A stretch of DNA of 11,786 bases from CAXMNX01 sp964194845 (GCA_964194845.1 CAXMNX010000026.1:1-11786), one strand, 5' to 3'; counted from the stretch's first letter, positions 1 through 7,447 are shown. Notes: generated by a model not told the origin, from the letters alone. Program-made: numbers and translations.

Positions 1-535
1 CAATCAAGTTAAGTTCGTAGGTTGAGGTTATTACGGGAGCGGCTGCGCAAGGTGAGCGAAAGAGAAATTGTAATGGTAGGCGGTAGCCGACATTCGCTAC
101 GGCCAGCGGCGGTGATCGCTCAGAGGACATTTCAGACTTACGCTGCATCTGCTCCAACGTCCGGTTCTGTCGCATCGCGACATCCCATATTTCTTTCCGC
201 TGTCGCAGACTGCTTTTGCATTCCTCTCAACACGATCGAGCAATGCGGCGCGGCGGCGAATAATGCCAGCGCTTGAAATTCGGCTGCGAAGTCTCTTTTT
301 CGGCAATACGGCAGCAGATGATCACGCTATCGGCTCTGACGCACCAGAGCGAATCTGTCGTTCGATGTGGCGATCTGCGGCCAAGCTGACTTGCGGTAAA
401 GTTCAAGTATCTCGCGCCTAATGATAGATTATTTCTGTTTAAACTCAATCTGATACAGTTTTTTTAATTTTTTATTGAAAACCTGCCCTTTATCTCGTAA
501 CTTCGCTTCCAAAGTTGAATGCGATCGGAAGCGCC
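1..535. other. Gene-poor left flank
   Basis: I see no gene I can support in this stretch. Open frames exist on both strands up to about 85 codons, but they overlap one another, lack a good ribosome-binding site and resemble no protein family I recognise. No tRNA, terminator with a T-tract or tandem repeat was found. The last 110 bases are clearly more A+T-rich than the rest (a T-run near 459-473) and most likely hold the promoter of the operon that starts at 536. The remainder could be decayed coding DNA, but nothing in it proves that. Confidence 0.5.
475..503 (+). promoter_or_regulatory. Candidate promoter of the TRAP/amidase operon
   Basis: TTGAAA at 475-480 matches the -35 consensus at five of six positions and is followed after 17 bases by TAACTT (498-503), a poor -10 match. 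It lies just downstream of an A+T-rich tract and about 30 bases before the chosen ATG at 536. The -35 and spacing are good but the -10 is weak, so this is only a candidate. Confidence 0.25.
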
Positions 536-1297
536 ATGACATCTCGTATCTTGCTCGGAGTTTTAACCCCATCTTCGAACACAGTGATGGAGCCCCTCTG
601 CGCAGAAATCCTGGCGGACACGCCGGATATTTCGGCACATTTTGGGCGATTTCGCGTGACGGAAATCGCGTTAAGCGACGCGGCGCTTGGTCAGTTCGAC
701 AACGAGCCGCAATTGCAGGCCGCTGATCTGCTGGCCGATGCCCGGATGGACGTGATCGCCTGGGGTGGCACGTCAGGCAGCTGGGTCGGGCCGGACAGCG
801 ACCGCAAGCTTTGTGCACAGATCACGGAGCGGGAAGGTATTCCGGCGACGACTTCGACCTTGGCATTGTTCGAGGCACTCCGTTCGCTGGGCGTGTCGAA
901 TTATGCGCTGGTAACGCCGTACCTCGACGAGGTGCAAAGTGCGATCCTGACCACTTTTTCGGGCGAGGGCCTTACCTGCGTCGCCGAGCAGCACCTCGGC
1001 GATCGCGGGAACTTCTCGTTCTCGGAATATAGCGAGGCGCAGATCGAGGCGATGGTCCGTGACGTCGCCCGGTCCAAGCCCGAAGTCATTGTGATCCATT
1101 GCACAAATTTCCTAGGCGCACGCATCGCACCAAAGCTCGAAGAAGAGCTGGATATCCCCGTGATCGACAGCACCTCGGTCACCGTGTGGCACATGCTGCA
1201 TCTGGCCGGCGCGGACGCTTCGCGCATCCGGGGCTGGGGCCGGATTTTTGATCTGGAACCTGCGGCCCGACACGAAGACCAAACCAAGACTGGGTGA
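536..1297 (+). CDS. Asp/Glu racemase-superfamily enzyme, arylmalonate decarboxylase / maleate isomerase-like
   Basis: This 253-residue cytoplasmic enzyme belongs to the Asp/Glu racemase superfamily, with arylmalonate decarboxylase and maleate cis-trans isomerase as closest types. The N-terminal GVLTPSSNTVMEP (residues 8-20) is the family signature. The first active-site loop reads GG-T-S-GS: Gly78-Thr79-Ser80 stand where isomerases and racemases usually have Cys-Thr-Ser. The second loop keeps a cysteine, HCTNF (Cys189), and TPYLDEV supplies Tyr129. Gly, Thr-Ser, Tyr and a single late Cys are the pattern known from arylmalonate decarboxylase, so a malonate-type decarboxylation fits better than classical isomerisation; this is inference. 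The ATG at 536 is chosen because GGAAG lies just upstream; a TTG at 515 in the same frame is the alternative. It is the first gene of the TRAP operon, 53 bases before dctP, so it probably acts on the imported compound or its product. Confidence 0.8.
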   Translation: MTSRILLGVLTPSSNTVMEPLCAEILADTPDISAHFGRFRVTEIALSDAALGQFDNEPQLQAADLLADARMDVIAWGGTSGSWVGPDSDRKLCAQITEREGIPATTSTLALFEALRSLGVSNYALVTPYLDEVQSAILTTFSGEGLTCVAEQHLGDRGNFSFSEYSEAQIEAMVRDVARSKPEVIVIHCTNFLGARIAPKLEEELDIPVIDSTSVTVWHMLHLAGADASRIRGWGRIFDLEPAARHEDQTKTG

Positions 1298-1350
1298 GCC
1301 ATCAATGGAAAACCCTCAATCGCAATGTTCAACCCAACAAGGAGAACGGA

Positions 1351-2388
1351 ATGAATAGATCGATCCTAATAGCGGCTGCGGCCGTGGTTTCGCTGGCCAC
1401 CGGTGTGGCGACAGCCGAGACATACAATCTCAAGGTCATGGGCCAGCCGGTCGCCACCGGTCTGATCCAGAAGAATGTCGAACAGCCGTTCTTCGAGAAC
1501 TTCGCAGAGCGGACCGGCATCGACGCCAGTGTCGACTACAAGCCACTGGATGTAACAGGCATCAAGGACACCGAGCAATTGCGCATCCTCAAAGCGGGAT
1601 TGTTCGACATCGTGTCGCTTCGATTGAGCCAGGTTTCGCGTGACGAGCCGACGATCCTCGGGCTTGACCTTGTGGGGCTCAACCCGGACTACGCGACGGG
1701 GCGCACGACCATCAAAGCATATGCCGAGAAAGTCGACGAACAGCTGCAAGCAAAGTTCAACACAAAACTTCTGGGTGTCTGGCCCTTCGGGCCGCAGGTG
1801 TTGTTCTGCGAGCCTGAGATCACCAAACTGACCGACCTGACTGGGAAAAAGGTTCGGGTCTACGACCAGAACCTGGCCAACTTCGTCTCATCGGTCGGTG
1901 GCACTCCAGTTCCGATCGGGTTCGCTGACGTGCATCAATCCCTGGCTCGTGGCGTAGTCGATTGTGCGATCACCGGTCCAAGTTCGGCAAACTCGGCCGG
2001 TTGGCCCGAGGTCACCAATTATATGCTGCCGGTGGCCTTCCAGCTCGCACTGAACGGCTTTGGCATTAATCTTGACGTATACAATGCTATGGCGGCGGAA
2101 GATCGGGCCAAACTGGATGCCGGTTTTGACGAGCTGGTCGAGGAGATTTGGACGTATTCGGAAGTTCTGTTTGACGACGCGGTGCGCTGCAATGTCGGCG
2201 AGGATCCTTGTGAGACGGTCAAGAAATACGACCTGAAGCTGGTTCCGATTACTGACGAAGATCGCGAAATCATCGGCAAGGCGGTCACCGAGATCTCTTT
2301 CCCGACCTGGGCCGCAGTTTGCGACAAACAGAACGCAACCTGTTCCGCCGACTGGCAAGCGACCGTCGGTGCGGCAAGAACGAAATGA
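1351..2388 (+). CDS. dctP: TRAP transporter periplasmic solute-binding protein (DctP family)
   Basis: This is the periplasmic substrate-binding subunit of a tripartite ATP-independent transporter, which delivers ligand to the DctQM membrane unit. The 345-residue product opens with a Sec signal peptide (MNRS, hydrophobic alanine-rich core, likely cleavage after ATA at residue 22). The mature part has the DctP layout, including the LTGKKVRV stretch whose Arg169 matches the conserved arginine that usually binds a ligand carboxylate. The nearby segment GVVDCAITGPSSANSAGWPEV (about 201-221) is also typical. An acidic ligand is therefore expected. The C-terminal part holds two Cys-X6-Cys pairs (280/287 and 324/331), which may form disulfides. 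The ATG at 1351 has AAGGAGAA upstream. A GTG at 1294 in frame would add 19 residues ahead of the signal peptide and is rejected. A strong hairpin follows the stop. Confidence 0.93.
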   Translation: MNRSILIAAAAVVSLATGVATAETYNLKVMGQPVATGLIQKNVEQPFFENFAERTGIDASVDYKPLDVTGIKDTEQLRILKAGLFDIVSLRLSQVSRDEPTILGLDLVGLNPDYATGRTTIKAYAEKVDEQLQAKFNTKLLGVWPFGPQVLFCEPEITKLTDLTGKKVRVYDQNLANFVSSVGGTPVPIGFADVHQSLARGVVDCAITGPSSANSAGWPEVTNYMLPVAFQLALNGFGINLDVYNAMAAEDRAKLDAGFDELVEEIWTYSEVLFDDAVRCNVGEDPCETVKKYDLKLVPITDEDREIIGKAVTEISFPTWAAVCDKQNATCSADWQATVGAARTK

Positions 2389-2405
2389 CGTTCGTCAGAA
2401 CTAAA

Positions 2406-2428
2406 GGCGGGGCCAATTTGGCCCCGCC
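2406..2428 (+). promoter_or_regulatory. Post-dctP hairpin (probable mRNA stabiliser / attenuator)
   Basis: GGCGGGGCCAA at 2406-2416 is exactly complementary to TTGGCCCCGCC at 2418-2428. In practice this gives a stem of about nine G+C-rich pairs with a small loop, 17 bases after the dctP stop. It is followed by a run of C, not T, so it is not a standard intrinsic terminator. Such hairpins are common between binding-protein and permease genes, where they protect the upstream message and lower downstream expression. That role is inferred here. Confidence 0.7.
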
Positions 2429-2469
2429 CCCCCACCGCGCAAATACGAGCCCCGCCTAAGGAAAGTGAA

Positions 2470-3027
2470 ATGATCCAACGATTCGCTGCATTCGCAAGCT
2501 GGCTTTTCGGTATCGCGCTGGTCCTGCTTTCGTTCTTCGTCGCCACAGAAACCATCGCCCGCAAGCTTTTCAACTTTTCATTCGGGGGCGCGGACGAGCT
2601 AGGCGGCTACGTACTAGCTGTGGGCTCCAGCCTTGCCTTCGTGGTGGCGCTGGTGGATCGCGCGCATATCAGGATCGACGTGATGCACGCGCGCTTTCCT
2701 AAGCGGCTGCAAGCGCTGATGGATTGGCTTTCGATTGTGTCCATTGCCGGGCTGGGAATTTTCATCGTCTATGTCGGCCGCATCGTTATCAGTGACACGA
2801 TGGACTATGGCAGCACTGCTCCGACGCCCTGGGCGACGCCGTTGATATGGCCACAGGGTGCTTGGTACGCAGCGCTGTGCCTTTTTGCGCTATGCGCCGT
2901 GCTTCTTGCGATCCGCGCCACGCGGCTGTTTTTGGCAGGTCGCATGGATGAACTGTCGGAAGAGTTCCACCCCAAGGGGGTTATCGAGGAGCTCGAAGAA
3001 GAATTGAGCGACCTGGAAAGCCGCTGA
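2470..3027 (+). CDS. dctQ: TRAP transporter small permease subunit (DctQ family)
   Basis: This is the small membrane subunit that bridges the binding protein and DctM. The 185-residue protein shows four hydrophobic segments at about 8-28, 44-63, 86-106 and 131-149, the usual DctQ number. Between the first two lies GGADELGGYVLAVGSSLAF-like sequence, and HIRIDVM follows the second; both are typical of the family. The C-terminus beyond residue 158 is soluble and strongly acidic (EELEEELSDLESR), longer than a minimal DctQ and probably cytoplasmic. The ATG at 2470 is supported by AAGGAAA seven bases upstream. It sits 81 bases after dctP, behind the hairpin, and 27 bases before dctM, so it is co-transcribed with both. 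Confidence 0.9.
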   Translation: MIQRFAAFASWLFGIALVLLSFFVATETIARKLFNFSFGGADELGGYVLAVGSSLAFVVALVDRAHIRIDVMHARFPKRLQALMDWLSIVSIAGLGIFIVYVGRIVISDTMDYGSTAPTPWATPLIWPQGAWYAALCLFALCAVLLAIRATRLFLAGRMDELSEEFHPKGVIEELEEELSDLESR

Positions 3028-3054
3028 GGATTAGGTCGAACCGGAGGATTAGAA

Positions 3055-4359
3055 ATGGGTGTTGGGTCGGTTTTTATAGGCTTTTTCAGTATGATGGCGC
3101 TATTGTTGGCGAGTTTTCCTATCGCGGTGATCATGGTCGTGCTGGGCGTCATCGGTGGAGTGATGCTTTATGGCTCGCCGCTTCTTAATTCGATGGGTCC
3201 GGTAATCTGGGGCGTTCAGAACGAGAATATTCTGACCGCGATCCCGCTATTCATTCTCCTGGGCGAACTGTTGCTGCGCAGCGGAATTGCCGACCGGATG
3301 TATGGTGCTTTGGCGCTATGGTTGGGGCGGCTGCCGGGCGGGTTGTTGCACACCAATATCGGCTGCTGTGCGATTTTCGCGGCCACTTCGGGGTCATCCG
3401 TCGCGACCGCTGCCACAGTTGGAACAGTCGCCTTGCCAGCGTTGCAAAGCCGTGGGTACGGCGCGCGCCAGTCGCTGGGCTCTCTGGCGGCCGGCGGAAC
3501 GCTTGGAATTTTGATCCCGCCCTCGGTCAATCTGCTAATTTATGGGTCGCTCGCAAATGAATCCATAGGTCGGCTGTTCATCGCAGGGATCATTCCAGGC
3601 ATCCTGCTGACCCTGCTATTTATGGTCTATATCGCCGCGGAATCCTTCGTTGTTCCGACCGGCGATACTCTCGACGAAAAGCCGCCTCTTGCCGAACGTA
3701 TCTCTGCGCTGCGCCACCTGGTGCCGCCCGCGATTATCTTCGCCGTTGTGATGGGTTCTATCTACCTCGGTATTGCGACCCCCACTGAATCCGCCGCGCT
3801 GGGAGTGGTGGTGGCGCTGGCCTTCGCCGCAAAAGAGGGCAAGCTAAGCCTTGAATTCTTCGACAACTGCTTTCGCCAGACCGCAAAGACCACGGGCATG
3901 ATCTTGCTGATCATCACCGCGGCCTTCATGCTGAACGTCACGCTGGCGCTCGGCGGTATCGCGCAGACGATGACCGAATGGGTATCTTCCTTTGGCCTGT
4001 CGCCTGCCGGTCTTCTGATGGCATTGATCGTTTTCTACTTATTCCTTGGCATGTTTATGGATGTGCTGTCGATGCAGGTTCTGACGATCCCGGTGGCGCT
4101 GCCAGTCGTGACAGCTGTCGGGATCGATCCAATCTGGTTCGGCATATTCATTGTCCTGATGTGTGAGCTGGGTATGATTACCCCGCCAGTGGGTATGAAC
4201 TTGTATGTTGTTCAGGGCGTGCGAAAAGATGGCGGTCCGTTCCGCGATGTGGTCTATGGCGCGATTCCCTACGCGCTGATCATGGTGTTGTTCACGATCC
4301 TGCTGATCATGGCCCCTGAAATCGTGCTCTGGCTGCCCAACACAATGATGGGCTTTTGA
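3055..4359 (+). CDS. dctM: TRAP transporter large permease subunit (DctM family)
   Basis: This is the large membrane subunit that carries out Na+- or H+-coupled transport. At 434 residues it has the normal length, and it is hydrophobic along nearly all of it with about a dozen predicted membrane spans. Family signatures are clear: ATSGSSVATAATVG (110-123), GILIPPSVNLLIYG (151-164) and ITPPVGMNLYVVQG (375-388), the last two being the paired Pro-Pro re-entrant regions expected in DctM proteins. The start at 3055 follows CCGGAGGA at good distance. Its stop codon overlaps the possible TTG start of the amidase and lies five bases before the amidase ATG, so translation is likely coupled. The whole transporter is intact. 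The family cannot tell which solute is moved. Confidence 0.94.
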   Translation: MGVGSVFIGFFSMMALLLASFPIAVIMVVLGVIGGVMLYGSPLLNSMGPVIWGVQNENILTAIPLFILLGELLLRSGIADRMYGALALWLGRLPGGLLHTNIGCCAIFAATSGSSVATAATVGTVALPALQSRGYGARQSLGSLAAGGTLGILIPPSVNLLIYGSLANESIGRLFIAGIIPGILLTLLFMVYIAAESFVVPTGDTLDEKPPLAERISALRHLVPPAIIFAVVMGSIYLGIATPTESAALGVVVALAFAAKEGKLSLEFFDNCFRQTAKTTGMILLIITAAFMLNVTLALGGIAQTMTEWVSSFGLSPAGLLMALIVFYLFLGMFMDVLSMQVLTIPVALPVVTAVGIDPIWFGIFIVLMCELGMITPPVGMNLYVVQGVRKDGGPFRDVVYGAIPYALIMVLFTILLIMAPEIVLWLPNTMMGF

Positions 4360-4364
4360 AACCA

Positions 4365-5762
4365 ATGTCGCGGGAGTATTGGAAATTGGGAGCCGCCGGT
4401 CTGTCGGCGGCCTACCTTGCAGGCGATGCCTCGCCAACCGCGGTCATAGCCGAGCTGAAGCACAGGATTGCGCGGCTCGACAAAACGCTGAATGCCTATG
4501 TGGCGCTTACGCCTGATCTTGACGAACAAGCCGAGGAGAGCGCAGCGCGGATTGCCGCGGGCTCGGCGCGCTCCCCGCTCGAAGGCGTCCCGGTCGCGAT
4601 AAAGGACAGCCTGTCGATGGCGGGATTACCCGCCGCGTGGGGCAGCGCGGCCTTTGCTGAGGACGTGCGCCAGACCGATGAGATACCAGTTGCGAGGCTG
4701 CGCGCGGCGGGTGCGATCCTTGTCGGCAAGACCAACTGCCCGGAATTCGCCCTGGAGGGGTATACCGGCAACGCAACCTTTGGCGTAACCGGCAACCCGT
4801 GGAACCCTGCCCTGACGCCGGGCGGATCGTCCGGCGGATCGGTTGCGGCGGTAGCCGCCGGATTGGCAGTTGTCGCCATTGGCACCGATGGCGGCGGGTC
4901 TATCCGGCGCCCGGCCGGGCATACTGGGCTTTACGGTCTGAAGCCGGGCATCGGGACGGTGGCACGCGGCGGCGGACTGCCGCAGATCCTGATGGATTTC
5001 GAAGTTCTTGGGCCGGTGGCCCGCAGCGTTGAGGATCTGCGCCTGCTCTTTGACATCCTGGCTGGACCTGACCGTGCTGATCCAGTTTCGCGGCTTCTAC
5101 GGCCCGAATCAGGTGTCGCAAAGGGACTGCGCATTCTTTATGTCGAGCGCTTCGGCGACGATCCCTGCGATCCGGCCATTCGCGCCTCGGTCGCAGCCGC
5201 GGCGGATACACTGGAAGGCCTTGGCCACACAGTTATTCGTGGGGCGCTTCCGCTCGACCTTTCCGAGATTAGCGCGTTCTGGGCGCGGTTCGGGCAGATC
5301 GGCCTCGCCCACCTGCGAAAGCGTTTGCCAGAAGTGGCGCAGAAAGCCGCCCCAAAATACCTTGCCGTTGCCGATGAAGGCGACGCGGTGCCCGCGCCTG
5401 CGCTTTTTGCGGCGATCGAAGCCGTGCGGCGCCTGCGCTCGGAGATGTCGCAGCTGATGGGAGATTGGGACTTGATCATGACGCCTACGGCCGCGGCGCA
5501 GCCCTGGCCGGCGGGTAAGACATATCCCGAAGTGATCGACGGACAGCAGGTCGGGCCGCGCGGGCATGCGATCTATACAGGTTGGGTGAATGCGGCAGGG
5601 CATCCGGCCATCGCGGTTCCAGCTGCGCCGGATGCAAACGGGCTGCCCATCGGCTATCAGTTGATCGGTGATCTGGGATCAGAGCAGATGCTGCTTCATC
5701 TGGCCACCGAGGTCGAGGCTAGGGGCCCGGGTTGGCGATGGCCGGATTTTGCCCTTGACTGA
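4365..5762 (+). CDS. Amidase-signature family amide hydrolase
   Basis: This cytoplasmic amidase of the amidase-signature family hydrolyses a carboxamide to acid and ammonia. The 465-residue protein has the complete Ser-cisSer-Lys triad: Lys80 in PVAIKDS, Ser155 in TPGGSSGGS and nucleophile Ser179 in GTDGGGSIRRPAG. The 75- and 24-residue spacings equal those of the well-studied fatty acid amide hydrolase triad (142, 217, 241). The GLYGLKPG block follows. The C-terminal half, which sets substrate choice, gives no clear subtype, so GatA-like transamidation is unlikely without gatB/gatC and the substrate is unknown. ATG at 4365 is preferred over TTG at 4356, although neither has a strong ribosome-binding site; coupling to dctM can explain this. 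As the last gene of the transporter operon it probably deamidates the imported compound or a ring-opened half-amide. Confidence 0.9.
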   Translation: MSREYWKLGAAGLSAAYLAGDASPTAVIAELKHRIARLDKTLNAYVALTPDLDEQAEESAARIAAGSARSPLEGVPVAIKDSLSMAGLPAAWGSAAFAEDVRQTDEIPVARLRAAGAILVGKTNCPEFALEGYTGNATFGVTGNPWNPALTPGGSSGGSVAAVAAGLAVVAIGTDGGGSIRRPAGHTGLYGLKPGIGTVARGGGLPQILMDFEVLGPVARSVEDLRLLFDILAGPDRADPVSRLLRPESGVAKGLRILYVERFGDDPCDPAIRASVAAAADTLEGLGHTVIRGALPLDLSEISAFWARFGQIGLAHLRKRLPEVAQKAAPKYLAVADEGDAVPAPALFAAIEAVRRLRSEMSQLMGDWDLIMTPTAAAQPWPAGKTYPEVIDGQQVGPRGHAIYTGWVNAAGHPAIAVPAAPDANGLPIGYQLIGDLGSEQMLLHLATEVEARGPGWRWPDFALD

Positions 5763-5804
5763 TGGCCCCCGACCCGCACCTACGAAGCTTTGAAAAAGGC
5801 CATC
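5761..5804. other. Inverted repeat in the convergent amidase/hydratase gap
   Basis: GATGGCC at 5761-5767 and GGCCATC at 5798-5804 form a seven-base inverted repeat around a 30-base loop between the two converging stop codons. It could be part of a two-way transcription stop, but the loop is long and there is no T-tract outside the stem on either strand. It may be chance. Confidence 0.2.
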
Positions 5805-5809
5805 CTGCC

Positions 5810-6559
5810 CTAGAATTCTGCCGACACTTTACCGATGCCGGCGATGATCCCTTCGACCCGCGTGCCTTGTGGGACAAAGGGCATTCCATTCAGCGACCCG
5901 GTGATCACCACGTGGCCCGGTTTCAAACCGCCGCAGTGGCCACCGACCATTTCGGTAAGGATACAGAGGCTTTCGAATGCATCACCGCCGGGCACATCGG
6001 CGGGCCCGTCCAGCACCAGGTCTCCGTCGAACCTCAACGTCGCTGTGACACGGCTAAGGTCGCCGCCCTGCCAATTTCGGTTCGGGTCGCCCACCACAAG
6101 CCCGCCGTTCAGCTGGTTGTCGGCCAACCGCAACATAGCCGGTGCGCTCGGGATATCCGTCAACCGGGTGTCGACCACCTCGATAACCGCTGTAGGCGCC
6201 ACACAATCGCGGACCTTGGTGCGAAAGTCCGGCGCGCTGACCGGCGGCAGCTCCTTGAGAACGATGAACCCGATCTCCAACTCGATGCCGATCAGACCGA
6301 ACCGGCCAGCGGCGAAACGCGTATGAGCGCGTGCCACGTCCTTTTCGAAAATTGGTGCCATGATGACCGGCTGCCCCGGCTTACGCGCTGTTTTAAAGGC
6401 ACCTACCGGGCCGGTCTCTTCCGCGACTGCGGCCTGTGCTGCATACGCCGTTTCAGCATTCAGCCCGCTGTCGACGGATGCCGGGCTGATCGCAGGACCA
6501 CCGTTGCGGGCAGACATCAACCGTTTGGCAAGGGTGTTTGCAAGCGTTTGGTTGATCAT
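5810..6559 (-). CDS. 2-keto-4-pentenoate hydratase / FAH-family enzyme
   Basis: This 249-residue soluble enzyme belongs to the group of 2-oxopent-4-enoate hydratases and 4-oxalocrotonate decarboxylases. These enzymes add water to, or decarboxylate, unsaturated 2-oxo acids using a divalent metal. The metal ligands are visible as Glu93 and Glu95 in GIELEIGF and Glu127 in VIEVVD, and GAFKTARKPG (53-62) matches the conserved Gly-Lys region. TGSLNGMPFV (221-230) is the usual C-terminal active-site block. The ATG at 6559 is chosen because GGAG stands six bases upstream; two upstream in-frame ATGs would add up to 12 residues from the A+T-rich promoter region. It converges on the amidase and diverges from gntR, so it probably forms its own regulated unit. 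Its likely role is a carbon step after nitrogen removal. Hydratase and decarboxylase cannot be told apart here. Confidence 0.85.
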   Translation of the reverse strand: MINQTLANTLAKRLMSARNGGPAISPASVDSGLNAETAYAAQAAVAEETGPVGAFKTARKPGQPVIMAPIFEKDVARAHTRFAAGRFGLIGIELEIGFIVLKELPPVSAPDFRTKVRDCVAPTAVIEVVDTRLTDIPSAPAMLRLADNQLNGGLVVGDPNRNWQGGDLSRVTATLRFDGDLVLDGPADVPGGDAFESLCILTEMVGGHCGGLKPGHVVITGSLNGMPFVPQGTRVEGIIAGIGKVSAEF

Positions 6560-6585
6560 AATCAACTCCATGAAAATTTTATTAT

Positions 6586-6615
6586 TAAATATCACTCAAA
6601 TGATTGAACTTACAA
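6586..6615 (-). promoter_or_regulatory. Candidate hydratase promoter
   Basis: On the minus strand TTGTAA (6615 to 6610) is followed after 18 bases by TATTTA (6591 to 6586). The start point would be near 6579, about 20 bases before the ATG at 6559. The -10 box is a weak match, and other A+T-rich hexamers nearby could serve instead. The -35 box lies in the inverted repeat shared with gntR. Confidence 0.3.
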
Positions 6616-6619
6616 TCAT
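6600..6619. promoter_or_regulatory. Palindromic operator candidate between hydratase and gntR
   Basis: A perfect inverted repeat has arms ATGATTG (6600-6606) and CAATCAT (6613-6619) around a six-base spacer. It lies in the A+T-rich divergent region and covers the candidate -35 boxes of both promoters: TTGAAC (6604-6609) rightward and TTGTAA (complement of 6610-6615) leftward. This is the expected position for a GntR-family repressor that controls itself and its divergent neighbour, and ATTG...CAAT half-sites resemble those of some FadR-type regulators. Binding is inferred. Confidence 0.6.
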
Positions 6620-6631
6620 AAACGGTATTAT
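6604..6631 (+). promoter_or_regulatory. Candidate gntR-hydantoinase promoter
   Basis: TTGAAC at 6604-6609 and TATTAT at 6626-6631 are separated by 16 bases and match the housekeeping consensus at four and five of six positions. Transcription would start near 6638 and leave a leader of about 65 bases before the gntR ATG. The -35 box lies inside the inverted repeat, so a bound repressor would block it. Confidence 0.45.
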
Positions 6632-6703
6632 AAACACGAATTTTGGACAGTTTTTCGGGAGGCGTTGCGCCGATTGCGTTCGATGGGATGTAAGGGAGAG
6701 ACC

Positions 6704-7447
6704 ATGTTAGAAGACAGCCGAGCCCGAGGCGACCGGCATCGCAGGTCCAAGCGAGGCAAAGTCATCCTCAATCGAGAGCCGTTGCACCTACAGGTCGCAG
6801 CTCAGCTGCGGCAAATGATTGTGTCGGGAGAATTGACGCCGGAGGAGAAAATCCGGTTTGGCGATCTTTCGGAATCGCTAGGTGTGTCGCTGACGCCGTT
6901 GCGCGAGGCGTTGAAAGTGCTCGCGACCGAACAACTGGTAGAGCTGACGCCCAACCGGGGCGCGCGCGTGGCTCCGCTAACTGTCGCCGAGACCGAGGAC
7001 CTCTTCGAAGTGATGGCAGAACTGGAAGCGTTGGCGGCCAGGCTCTCGTGCCTGCGGATGACCGACGACCAGCTGCAGGAAATCGAGGCGCTGCATTCAG
7101 AGATGCGCGGTCATTTTCAGAGAGGCGACAAAGACGGTTATTTCGCCTGCAACCGGGCGATCCACGACAAGATCGTAACCTTTGCCGAAAATCCAATTCT
7201 TGTTAATTCACGCAAACAATTGTCTGTCCGGGCTGAGCGTGTGCGGTATTTCTCTGTGGCAAAAGGTACGCGTCGCGATGAGGCGATGCAGCATCACGAA
7301 GACCTGATGACCGCACTTCGGGCGCGCGACGCCGATGCGGCGCATACCGTCTGGCGGCGGCATCTGGTGCGCTCTGGTCAGGAGACGTGCGAAGTGTTGA
7401 GAGAAGTCGAAGAACAGTTCCGTGCCAATAAAGAGCGCGGCGGATGA
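6704..7447 (+). CDS. GntR-family transcriptional regulator, FadR/FCD subfamily
   Basis: This 247-residue DNA-binding repressor or activator has the GntR winged helix-turn-helix at about residues 26-93 (LHLQVAAQLRQMIVSGEL, then LSESLGVSLTPLREALKVL and a wing NRGARVAPL). An all-helical FCD ligand domain follows at about 97-225. The FCD metal site appears as Asn150, His154, His198 and His220. The spacing is close to the known FCD quartet, with Asn in place of the usual first Asp, a substitution that also occurs in the family. Ligands of such regulators are generally small organic acids, fitting a pathway intermediate. The ATG at 6704 has AAGGGAGAG directly upstream; an in-frame start at 6665 lacks this. 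Its stop overlaps the next start by ATGA, so it is translationally coupled to the hydantoinase, and it probably controls itself through the palindrome at 6600-6619. Confidence 0.9.
   Translation: MLEDSRARGDRHRRSKRGKVILNREPLHLQVAAQLRQMIVSGELTPEEKIRFGDLSESLGVSLTPLREALKVLATEQLVELTPNRGARVAPLTVAETEDLFEVMAELEALAARLSCLRMTDDQLQEIEALHSEMRGHFQRGDKDGYFACNRAIHDKIVTFAENPILVNSRKQLSVRAERVRYFSVAKGTRRDEAMQHHEDLMTALRARDADAAHTVWRRHLVRSGQETCEVLREVEEQFRANKERGG

Noticed and set aside
22..276. 84-residue frame in the left flank, basic N-terminus
   Set aside because: Overlapped by equally long frames on the other strand, no start signal, and no recognised family.
435..473. T-rich tract that might be a terminator
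   Set aside because: There is no adequate stem before the T-run and no gene upstream ending here; a promoter region explains the composition better.
515..535. TTG start seven codons upstream for the first enzyme
   Set aside because: No ribosome-binding site fits it, whereas GGAAG precedes the ATG at 536, and the family's conserved N-terminus begins shortly after that ATG.
1294..1350. GTG start extending DctP by 19 residues
   Set aside because: It would put a polar segment before an otherwise typical signal peptide; AAGGAGAA directly precedes the ATG at 1351.
4496..4922. Several long minus-strand frames opposite the amidase
   Set aside because: They mirror the codon bias of the amidase gene, which has a complete catalytic triad; G+C-rich genes routinely give such frames.
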